In this document: one piece after another, positions 7,012-14,270 of the stretch
Numbering within the stretch: position 1 is the stretch's first letter
Layout of the letters: every line of letters starts with the position of its first letter
Source: Microbacteriaceae bacterium
GTDB lineage: Bacteria; Actinomycetota; Actinomycetes; Actinomycetales; Microbacteriaceae
Length of the DNA stretch: 32,512 bases
Reading direction: 5' to 3'
NCBI GenBank assembly: GCA_947453475.1
Contig: CANGGK010000012.1
Location: 1-32,512 of the forward strand
Notes under the pieces: generated by a model
Told to the model about the DNA's origin: nothing
The model's input: only the letters and a program-made list of their open reading frames with translations
Databases searched by the model: none
Program-made: the position numbers and the translations under genes

Positions 7012-7040
7012 TTGCCATCTGATTACGTTTTGAGAATAAA
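7012..7040 (+). promoter_or_regulatory. weak candidate promoter for the peptide importer
   Basis: TTGCCA (7012-7017) and AATAAA (7035-7040) are separated by 17 nt within an AT-rich stretch (7021-7075) that stands out from its surroundings. The divergent riboswitch transcript must also start near here. An alternative -35 is TTGAGA at 7030-7035. A small perfect hairpin CGGAC-TTT-GTCCG lies just before (6995-7007). Confidence 0.3.
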
Positions 7041-7171
7041 TACTATTTTTAGTTATCTGTTCTACTTTTCGGGCGTAGAGTGTTTTTCATCACGGGCAAA
7101 GGCGCACGCGTTTCTTGACTCATTTATGTTCAAGATCGGGTTCCGGAGTCCAACCAAAAAGGAGAAACTGT

Positions 7172-9121
7172 ATGAAAGCAACACGCGTATCGCGCGCCTT
7201 GGCTTTGACAGCAGCTACCGCCCTGGCCCTAACCGGCCTGGCTACGGTTGCTATCGCGCCGGCAGACGCCGCAGCAAAGTCAACCCTCATCATTGGTGAC
7301 GGTCTTGGCTGGAGCTCGCTAAACACCGCCAACCCAGACGAGAACTCAGCAGTCAACGCAGACGTTGCCTACCTGACCTCACAGGGATTCTGGTACTACG
7401 ACAGCGCACCTAAGCTGACCCGCAACACTTACTTCGGAACCTACGACATCGTCAAGGGCACCAAGGACTTTGAGGTTAAGTATGTTGTGAAGGCTGGCCA
7501 GACCTGGTCAGACGGTACCCCGATCGACGCAGTCGACCTACTTCTTAGCCACGTCATCTCATCAAGCGGTTACTCAGTAAAGGCCGGCTTGGGCGACCCA
7601 TCTTCAGAAGCTGGTTCAGCTTTCTATTCAGGTGGCTACGGCGGCTCATACGACCACAGCATCGTTGGTAACCCAACTCTTTCAGCTGACCACATGTCAG
7701 TTACCTTGCACTACAGCAAGTTCCAGCCTGACTGGGAAGTTCAGGGTCCTGGAGCATCACCGGTTCACACCCTAGAGGCAATGGCAGACGGCAAGACCGC
7801 TCTTCAGTCAGCTGCTGCTAACAAGGCTTACAAGGCTAAGTTCCTTGCAGACTTCACCAACGCTTACAAGGGTGACAAGGCTGCACAGACTCGCCTAGCT
7901 GCAATCGGTAAGATCTGGACCAACGACTACAACTTTGACTCAGCAGCGTACGACTCAGCCGCTAAGCCTCTAATTGCTGTTAGCAACGGTGCTTACCTTC
8001 TAAAGTCATACAACAACTCGACTCAGACCGTAACTCTGACTCAGAACCCGAAGTACACCTCGGGTCACCCGCTAAGCAAGGTAAACCCAGTAAAGACCAT
8101 TGTTTTCAAGTATGTTCAGGACGGAACCGCTTCGGTTCAGGCTCTGCAGAACGGTGACATCAACCTTTACCAGGGTGCCCCAGGCGCTGCCGGTTACTCA
8201 ACCCTTCAGTCACTTGCCTCTAACAAGTCAATTGGCCTACTAGGTGGAACCTCAGGTACCTACGAGCACATCGACCTCCGCACCGGTAACGGCCCAGGAA
8301 CCACCGATGACTACAACGGTCCATTCGCTTCAAGCCACGGTCAAAAGGGTAAGGACCTTCGCCTAGCATTCTTGCTAGCGTTCCCTCGCTACGCGACCAT
8401 GACCAACCAGCTCAAGCCGTTCAACAGCAAGGCAACCTTGCTGAACTCGAACTTCACTCTTCCTGGTTCGGTTTACTACAAGTCGGTAACTGCTAAGAAC
8501 GGTATTACCACCGCTCAGAGCGTCACCATTGGTGGTAAGAAGTACAGCTACAACTTCAACGTAACTTCAGATGCGCAGCAGACTGCCAATGAAGCAATCG
8601 CTTTGAAGCTTGTTCAGAAGTACTACCCAACCGCATCAGCAACCAACACCCCAGTGAAGATCAACTTGCTTCGCTCGGGCCGTCAGATGCGCGTAGAGAA
8701 CAACGCAGTTATCGTTCAGCACGAAGCAAACGCCGGATTCGAAGTTAGCAACGCGACCACTGCAAACTGGAGCAACCGTCTAAGCGAGAACCAGTTCGAC
8801 GCTGAAGAGTTCGCATGGGTACTAAACAGCGTTACTCAGGATGGCTCAAATGCAAACTACCTAAGCGATGGCGCTAACAACCACACCGGTTGGTACGACA
8901 CCGCTCTAGACAACATTTTGCACAAGCTAGAGAACAAGGCAACCCCTGCTCAGATTGGTACCCTAATGGGCCAGGCTGAGAACCTAATCACCCAGAACGC
9001 CTGGACTTTGCCGATCTACCAGTGGCCACAGGTTACTGCTTTCAGCAAGGGCCTAGTTGGAGTAAAGGCAACCCCTATCTCTCCTACTTACGCATGGAAC
9101 TACTGGGAGTGGCACTTCTAG
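7172..9121 (+). CDS. peptide ABC transporter substrate-binding protein (SBP family 5)
   Basis: The 649-residue secreted protein has a classic Sec signal peptide (about residues 1-34: basic MKATRVSR, hydrophobic core, ADA-type cleavage). There is no lipobox cysteine, which is unusual for a Gram-positive binding protein. The mature part contains the family-5 signature around GQTWSDGTPIDAVDLLLS and later SBP_bac_5 elements. The family binds oligopeptides, dipeptides or, in some members, sugars or nickel. The start is fixed by AAAAAGGAG 6 nt upstream; an open frame from 7115 has no such site. Codon use is strongly biased (Ser TCA, Leu CTA/CTT, Lys AAG), suggesting very high expression. A terminator separates it from its permeases. 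Confidence 0.9.
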   Translation: MKATRVSRALALTAATALALTGLATVAIAPADAAAKSTLIIGDGLGWSSLNTANPDENSAVNADVAYLTSQGFWYYDSAPKLTRNTYFGTYDIVKGTKDFEVKYVVKAGQTWSDGTPIDAVDLLLSHVISSSGYSVKAGLGDPSSEAGSAFYSGGYGGSYDHSIVGNPTLSADHMSVTLHYSKFQPDWEVQGPGASPVHTLEAMADGKTALQSAAANKAYKAKFLADFTNAYKGDKAAQTRLAAIGKIWTNDYNFDSAAYDSAAKPLIAVSNGAYLLKSYNNSTQTVTLTQNPKYTSGHPLSKVNPVKTIVFKYVQDGTASVQALQNGDINLYQGAPGAAGYSTLQSLASNKSIGLLGGTSGTYEHIDLRTGNGPGTTDDYNGPFASSHGQKGKDLRLAFLLAFPRYATMTNQLKPFNSKATLLNSNFTLPGSVYYKSVTAKNGITTAQSVTIGGKKYSYNFNVTSDAQQTANEAIALKLVQKYYPTASATNTPVKINLLRSGRQMRVENNAVIVQHEANAGFEVSNATTANWSNRLSENQFDAEEFAWVLNSVTQDGSNANYLSDGANNHTGWYDTALDNILHKLENKATPAQIGTLMGQAENLITQNAWTLPIYQWPQVTAFSKGLVGVKATPISPTYAWNYWEWHF

Positions 9122-9140
9122 TCTCTGACTAGATAAATCA

Positions 9141-9185
9141 AAAAAATCGGTGGCTTCGAGTCTTCTCGAAGCCACCGATTTTTTG
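9141..9185 (+). terminator. strong terminator between binding protein and permease genes
   Basis: A perfect 20-bp inverted repeat (9141-9160 with 9165-9184) has a TCTT loop. It carries a GC-rich inner stem of about 12 bp, an A tract before and a T tract after, so it can act in both directions. Partial read-through would give more binding protein than permease. Confidence 0.93.
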
Positions 9186-9253
9186 AAAACATTATTAGAC
9201 TTATTTTTTGTTTCAAACCCTGCAACCCACAGATCGATGGAGATTAAAAGAGA

Positions 9254-10792
9254 ATGCTCGCGTTCATTGGCCGGCGAATAGCCATAAGCTTTTTGATTCT
9301 TTTTGGCTCCAGCTTTCTGGTCTACAACATGGAGGCCATTGCAGGCGACCCGTTAGCGTCACTGGCCGAGAGCAGCGCCAGAAACAAGGCCTACCTAATC
9401 TCTCGCCTCACCGCCCAACTTCAGCTTGACGTTCCGCCTCCAGCCCGCTATTTCATCTGGCTAAAGGGAGTCTTAGGTGTTTTTGTAGGCGACCTAGACT
9501 TCGGCAAAACCCGACAGGGTGGAGCAGTTCTTGAACTTATCGGTTCAGCGGTGCCCGTAACCCTTCGACTAGTTACGGCAGCGACCGTGTTGGCCATCAT
9601 CCTGGGTATTTCAATTGGCGTATTGAGCGCTATTCGCCAGTACTCACGCCTTGACTACTCGATGACCTTTGTATCATTCCTTTTCTTTTCGCTACCGGTT
9701 TTCTGGATCGCTGTTCTTTTGAAGCAGTACTTTGCAATCGGTTTCAACGACTTTCTCGCAGATGGCCAAGTAACCACTCCCTTCATGATTGTGATTCCAC
9801 TGGCGCTCGGTTTGATAATCGCCGGTTTTATCGGAGGAGAGCGCAAGCGATTCTGGATCTCCTACGGTTCGGCGGCTGTCGGACTATTTGCGCTGATTAA
9901 CCTTCTGAACCTCATGAACTGGTTCCAAAACCCAGGGCTTGGCATCGTTTTGGTGTTCCTTTTCTCAGCTGGTGCGGGAATCGTTGTGGCAGGTCTAACA
10001 ATGGGCTTCGACCACAAGATCGCTAGAAACGCCGCTTTGAGCGTTGCGGCTCTAGGCGCGGTGCTTTACGTGCCTTTCAACATGATTCCTGGCCACTGGT
10101 TAAACCTTGGTTTGCTCGCTCTTCTCGGCGTAATAGCAGTGGTCGTCGGCGTGTTCACGGCTGGTTTTTGGGCCAAGGAAGACCGTTCAGCATTGCGTCG
10201 TATCGGTGGTCTAACGGCCTTCATTACTGGCCTGTTTCTGATTGTCGACAAGCTGATGCAAGTCTGGAATCCATACGTAAACTCGGATGCAATCAGCGGC
10301 CGTCCGGTTCCAACAATCAGCGCGGCAAATGACTTGATGGATAGCCACAACTATTGGTGGCAACTGCTCGATGTTTTGCTTCACCTCCTTTTGCCGACTC
10401 TCGGAATCATGCTTATTTCATTTGCTGGTTATGTTCGCTATGCCCGAAGCAGCTTGCTTGAGGTCATGAACATGGACTACATCCGAACTGCCCGTGCAAA
10501 GGGTTTGACCGAGCGCACGGTTGTTGTTCGTCACGCGCTGCGCAATGCGATGATTCCTCTAACCACGCTGATCGCCTTCGACCTATCAGGGCTTATCGGT
10601 GGAGCCTTCATTACCGAGTCAATTTACGGTTGGAAGGGTATGGGAACCATCTTCTTGCAGGCTGTTAGCTCTCAGGACCTGAACCTTTTGATGGGCGTAT
10701 TTTTCTTGACTTCATTCTTGGCGGTGATGGGTAATCTGCTTGCAGACCTTGCCTATTCCGCTCTTGATCCACGCATTCGAATGGGTAAGTAA
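9254..10792 (+). CDS. DppB/OppB-type ABC permease with an extra membrane insert
   Basis: This permease has 512 residues, against about 310-340 usual for DppB. The N-terminal part is standard: RRIAISFLILFGSSF, GDP at 31-33, then four membrane segments up to about residue 165. The C-terminal part carries the ATPase-coupling EAA loop DYIRTARAKGLTERTVVVRHA (409-428 region) and the family end ALDPRIRMGK. Between them, residues about 172-335 form an extra block with roughly five to six hydrophobic helices, including GGERKRFW and GFWAKEDRS cytoplasmic-like turns. The function of the insert is unknown. The start ATG 9254 has a purine-rich AAAAGAG upstream. The next permease begins 2 nt after the stop. 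Confidence 0.88.
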   Translation: MLAFIGRRIAISFLILFGSSFLVYNMEAIAGDPLASLAESSARNKAYLISRLTAQLQLDVPPPARYFIWLKGVLGVFVGDLDFGKTRQGGAVLELIGSAVPVTLRLVTAATVLAIILGISIGVLSAIRQYSRLDYSMTFVSFLFFSLPVFWIAVLLKQYFAIGFNDFLADGQVTTPFMIVIPLALGLIIAGFIGGERKRFWISYGSAAVGLFALINLLNLMNWFQNPGLGIVLVFLFSAGAGIVVAGLTMGFDHKIARNAALSVAALGAVLYVPFNMIPGHWLNLGLLALLGVIAVVVGVFTAGFWAKEDRSALRRIGGLTAFITGLFLIVDKLMQVWNPYVNSDAISGRPVPTISAANDLMDSHNYWWQLLDVLLHLLLPTLGIMLISFAGYVRYARSSLLEVMNMDYIRTARAKGLTERTVVVRHALRNAMIPLTTLIAFDLSGLIGGAFITESIYGWKGMGTIFLQAVSSQDLNLLMGVFFLTSFLAVMGNLLADLAYSALDPRIRMGK

Positions 10793-10794
10793 TC

Positions 10795-11862
10795 ATGACT
10801 GATAACAATTCACCGGCAACCAACGCTGCCGGAACGTCAATCGAAATGAAGGAAACCGCTGGCCTGAGCCAGGGACAGCTTGTTCGCAAGCGCTTTTTTA
10901 GGCACCGCGCTGCCAACATTTCGCTGGCTTACCTTGGGCTAATCATTCTCTTTGTATTTACCGCAGGTGGAATTCACCTCGGCAACAAAGATATGCCAAT
11001 CACTGTTCCTGGTTGGTGGCACCTAACCATCAACGACATGAGTGAGGTGGCAATTAGCCACAGCGATAGCGGCCAGCTTCTTATCGGTGCGCCTACTCTT
11101 GACCTAAACCCTTTCGATGGCAATGGTGTCTCGTTAGGTGCGCACCCATTCGGCCAAGACACCATTGGTCACGATTACTTCGCCTTGGTTATTCGCGGAG
11201 CACAGCAATCAATCATGGTGATGTTGGTCGTGGGCCTCATCGGCGGTTTGATGGGCACCATCATCGGTGCTATCTCTGGCTACTTCCGTGGCGCAACCGA
11301 CTCTATTTTGATGCGATTCACTGACCTCATCATCACCATTCCTACGGTGATTATCGGCTCGGTAATTGGCGCCCGCCTAGGAAACCTAGGTGTGTTCCCA
11401 CTTGCACTATTCCTTGGTTTATTCGCCTGGACCGGATTGGCTCGCCTCGTTCGCGGTGAATTCCTGACCCTTCGTGAACGAGAGTTTGTAGACGCTGCCC
11501 GTGTTGCTGGAGCATCAGCCGGCCGCATTATTTTCAAGCACATTTTGCCAAACGCAATGGGTGTCATTATCGTTTCGGTGACCTTGTTGCTGTCGGGTGC
11601 AATTCTTCTAGAAACCGCACTCAGCTATGTAGGCTTTGGTGTTCAATCGCCAGACGTGTCTCTAGGAACATTGATTAGTCAGTACCAAGACTCATTCCAG
11701 GCGAGCCCATGGTTGTTCTGGTGGCCAGGCTTCTTCATTATTTCGATTGCATTGAGCGTCAACTTCATCGGTGATGGTCTGCGCGACGCGTTCGACCCGC
11801 GTCAGAAGCGCAAGTTGAGCCGTAAAGATCTAGTTCAGGCAAAGCAAATCGAAAAGAACTAG
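10795..11862 (+). CDS. DppC/OppC-type ABC permease
   Basis: The 355-residue membrane permease pairs with the upstream DppB-like subunit. It has the OppC N-terminal region (RKRFFRHRAANISLAYLGL, about residues 31-49), an extracellular stretch, and the conserved GAHPFGQDTIGHDYFA segment. The transmembrane core contains the EAA loop EREFVDAARVAGASAGRIIF (about residues 225-245). The C-terminus has GDGLRDAFDPRQ, also typical. The start is ATG, 2 nt after the previous stop. Its TAG stop lies in a CTAG palindrome that is also the stop of the opposite-strand gene. The ATPase gene follows only after that intervening gene. Confidence 0.92.
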   Translation: MTDNNSPATNAAGTSIEMKETAGLSQGQLVRKRFFRHRAANISLAYLGLIILFVFTAGGIHLGNKDMPITVPGWWHLTINDMSEVAISHSDSGQLLIGAPTLDLNPFDGNGVSLGAHPFGQDTIGHDYFALVIRGAQQSIMVMLVVGLIGGLMGTIIGAISGYFRGATDSILMRFTDLIITIPTVIIGSVIGARLGNLGVFPLALFLGLFAWTGLARLVRGEFLTLREREFVDAARVAGASAGRIIFKHILPNAMGVIIVSVTLLLSGAILLETALSYVGFGVQSPDVSLGTLISQYQDSFQASPWLFWWPGFFIISIALSVNFIGDGLRDAFDPRQKRKLSRKDLVQAKQIEKN

Positions 11863-12434
11863 ATATGCAAATCCACGTAAGCCAGTATCAAAATGGCAAT
11901 AAGACAAGCAAGGCCCAGCCAGTTTGCGCTGAGTCGAACTTTCTTTGTCTGTGCCGTGTTGTTGGCTCGAAGCTCTTCAAACTGCCAGTAGGCGCTGCCC
12001 GATTCGGAACTATGGATGAGCCCGGGTTCAACAAATTCGAAGTTTTCCAGGCCAGAACCCTTGAGGTCGTCTCTGGTAAGTCGGCGCACTTCTCGTCGGC
12101 TTGGGGCAGGAGCCGACCAGGAAACGAACTTCTTGCCTTCGGTAACGAAAGCCAAGCCAAACTTGGTCTCGAAGCCCTTGATTGCACCCCAGTCTGCGCG
12201 GAAGATTCGAAGCGGGTTCGTTACAACGACCTGACCCTCATCGAAAGCAATCTTTGGGTTGACGAAGAAGAGCCAAACCGCAAGATCAATCACGGCAAGC
12301 GAGCAAATCAAGCTCGGCAGGTACACCCAGCTTCCGGTGAAAATCACCGGAACGATGGCCAACAAATTTACGATTACAGCGCCAATCGAGGCGTAAAGGC
12401 TGACCTTAGGTCGAATAGTAGTCACAAGTTCCAT
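11859..12434 (-). CDS. membrane protein with bacterial PH-like domain, inside the importer cluster
   Basis: The protein has about 191 residues with two N-terminal membrane helices (about residues 13-33 and 37-57) and one C-terminal helix (about 172-190). A soluble domain lies between them, with strands such as PKIAFDEGQVVVTNPLRIFRADW and GLAFVTEGKKFVSWSA. This resembles the small actinobacterial membrane proteins annotated with a bacterial PH domain. The function is unknown. It is transcribed against the importer genes, and its TAG stop overlaps the DppC stop. The start chosen is ATG 12434; GTG 12443 is an alternative that adds three residues. Neither has a well-spaced ribosome binding site. 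Confidence 0.6.
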   Translation of the reverse strand: MELVTTIRPKVSLYASIGAVIVNLLAIVPVIFTGSWVYLPSLICSLAVIDLAVWLFFVNPKIAFDEGQVVVTNPLRIFRADWGAIKGFETKFGLAFVTEGKKFVSWSAPAPSRREVRRLTRDDLKGSGLENFEFVEPGLIHSSESGSAYWQFEELRANNTAQTKKVRLSANWLGLACLIAILILAYVDLHI

Positions 12435-12485
12435 TATCTCCACTCACAAGCTTCAAAGGCACTCAAGATGCGCGAGGAAATCTAA

Positions 12486-14141
12486 ATGAACGACAAGCAG
12501 ACTGCCGTACTTCAGGTTGAAAACTACAACCTAGACTTTTGGGTCGACGGTGAATGGTATCCGGCCGCTATCGACATGAACTATTCGATTCAGGCTGGCC
12601 AGGTGCTTGCCATTGTTGGCGAGTCGGGATCGGGCAAATCATCGTCTTCGATGGGCTTGATGGGTCTATTGGCTTCAAATGCTCGTGTAAACGGCAGCGT
12701 TCGAATCAAGGGCGAAGAGATGCTCGGCGCCAGTGCGGCAACTCTACGCAAGTTCCGCGGCAAGGAAGTGGCGTACATCTTCCAAGAACCGATGACCGCT
12801 TTGAACCCCGTGTACACGATTGGTTTTCAAATCATCGAAACACTGCGAGCTCACTTTGACATCTCTTCGGATGAAGCACGCGCTCGAGCCATCGCGCTGA
12901 TCAAGCTGGTAGAAATTCCAGACCCAGAAACTTCGGTAGACAAGTACCCTCACCAGCTTTCTGGCGGTCAGCGTCAGCGCGCAATGATTGCCCAGGCTCT
13001 GGCATGTGACCCGGGCTTGTTGATTGCCGACGAGCCAACCACGGCGCTTGACGTTACCGTTCAAGCTGAAATTCTCGACTTGATGCGAAACCTGAAGCAC
13101 AAGCTCAATTCTGCTGTGCTACTGATTACCCATGACATGGGTGTGGTTGCCGACATGGCAGACCAGATTCTTGTCATGAAAGATGGGTTGACCGTCGAAT
13201 ACGACACAGCAGACAACATCTTTAATCGCCCGAAGCACCCTTATACCCAGGCCTTGCTTGCGGCGGTGCCAAAGTTGGGTTCTGTAGCCGTTCGTGAACT
13301 TAGCTTTGACTCCGGCAGTAAGCCTGAGCCTGTTCTTAAGCTTGAAAACGTAACCATTGAGTATCCAAAGCGTGGTCGTGCCCCAGCATTCAAGGCTGTT
13401 CAGGACTTCAGTCTTGAAATTTACCCTGGCGAAATCGTCGGACTCGTCGGTGAGTCGGGCTCGGGTAAAACGACCATCGGTCGCGCATCGATTGGCTTGT
13501 TGCCGATTAAGGAAGGCACCATCTCGGTTGCCGGAAACGACATCAGCAACGCAAACATGAAGTCGCTTTCACTTATTCGCCGCCACACCGGAATCGTCTT
13601 CCAAGACCCGGCCTCATCGTTGAACCCTCGTTTGCCGATTGGCGAGAGCATCGGCGAGCCGATATTCCTAGCTGGTCTAGCCAAGGGTGATGAGTTGCAC
13701 CGCCGAGTCGAAGATCTACTCGATTCGGTGGAGCTACCACGCAGCTACCGCAACCGCTACCCTCACGAGCTTTCGGGCGGGCAGCGTCAGCGCATTGGAA
13801 TCGCCCGCGCTTTGGCTCTGACCCCAGATCTGCTAATCGCTGACGAACCAACCTCTGCTCTTGACGTATCTGTTCAGGCGAGATTCCTCGACCTACTGCA
13901 GGGGCTTCAAGAGCAGTTGAAGTTTGCCTGTTTGTTCATCACTCACGACCTTGCCGTTGTCGACATCTTGTCGCACCGAATCGCCGTGATGCAGAACGGG
14001 CGACTGGTCGAGCAGGGTCCAAGAGACCAGATTCTCAAGAACCCTAAGGATCCTTACACCCAACGTCTCATCGAAGCCGTTCCGGTTCCTGACCCTGCAG
14101 AGCAAAAGCGTCGCCGCGAGGCGCGCTTAGCAGCCAAGTAA
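12486..14141 (+). CDS. DppD-DppF fused peptide ABC transporter ATPase
   Basis: The 551-residue protein contains two complete ABC ATPase domains of the oligopeptide type. Domain 1 has Walker A GESGSGKSS, signature LSGGQRQRAMIA and Walker B LLIADEPTTALD. Domain 2 has GESGSGKTT, LSGGQRQRIGIA and LLIADEPTSALD. Each ends with the OppD/OppF C-terminal extension (HPYTQALLAAVP and DPYTQRLIEAVP). It energises the permease pair at 9254-11862. The start ATG 12486 is supported by GAGGAAAT. A 623-nt stretch holding the opposite-strand membrane protein separates it from dppC-like, so it may need read-through or its own promoter. Confidence 0.93.
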   Translation: MNDKQTAVLQVENYNLDFWVDGEWYPAAIDMNYSIQAGQVLAIVGESGSGKSSSSMGLMGLLASNARVNGSVRIKGEEMLGASAATLRKFRGKEVAYIFQEPMTALNPVYTIGFQIIETLRAHFDISSDEARARAIALIKLVEIPDPETSVDKYPHQLSGGQRQRAMIAQALACDPGLLIADEPTTALDVTVQAEILDLMRNLKHKLNSAVLLITHDMGVVADMADQILVMKDGLTVEYDTADNIFNRPKHPYTQALLAAVPKLGSVAVRELSFDSGSKPEPVLKLENVTIEYPKRGRAPAFKAVQDFSLEIYPGEIVGLVGESGSGKTTIGRASIGLLPIKEGTISVAGNDISNANMKSLSLIRRHTGIVFQDPASSLNPRLPIGESIGEPIFLAGLAKGDELHRRVEDLLDSVELPRSYRNRYPHELSGGQRQRIGIARALALTPDLLIADEPTSALDVSVQARFLDLLQGLQEQLKFACLFITHDLAVVDILSHRIAVMQNGRLVEQGPRDQILKNPKDPYTQRLIEAVPVPDPAEQKRRREARLAAK

Positions 14142-14167
14142 ACCTGCACTTTTTGCCCCCGCTCAGT

Positions 14168-14173
14168 TAGACT
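14168..14173 (+). promoter_or_regulatory. candidate -10 element upstream of typA
   Basis: TAGACT occurs about 98 nt before the typA start, preceded only by a weak -35. The same hexamer is found upstream of the ferredoxin gene (17386-17391). The stretch around it also has pairing arms TGCCC/GGGCA but no T tract, so I do not call a terminator for the importer here. Confidence 0.3.
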
Positions 14174-14225
14174 GAAAGGGCAGGGGCTCAAAGATGCAAT
14201 TCTGCACCCCCTAAATAATTTCGAA

Positions 14226-14251
14226 GCGCCAACGTTATTGCTGCTTGGCGC
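14226..14251 (+). promoter_or_regulatory. hairpin in the typA 5' leader
   Basis: GCGCCAA (14226-14232) pairs perfectly with TTGGCGC (14245-14251) around a 12-nt loop, ending 6 nt before the AAAGGA ribosome binding site at 14258-14263. It could affect ribosome access or transcript stability. No effect is shown. Confidence 0.4.
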
Positions 14252-14270
14252 GCTCACAAAGGATGTTCTT

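Noticed and set aside
7115-7171. Upstream start for the binding protein at 7115
   Set aside because: It puts polar residues before the signal peptide, and the strong AAAAAGGAG box points to ATG 7172.
11865-12485. Plus-strand frame of 206 residues opposite the PH-like gene
   Set aside because: It has no hydrophobic or domain pattern, while the minus-strand frame has three clear membrane helices. It is a shadow frame.
12744-13100. Opposite-strand frame inside the DppD-DppF ATPase gene
   Set aside because: The overlapping plus-strand gene has full ABC motifs, and this frame has no recognisable features.
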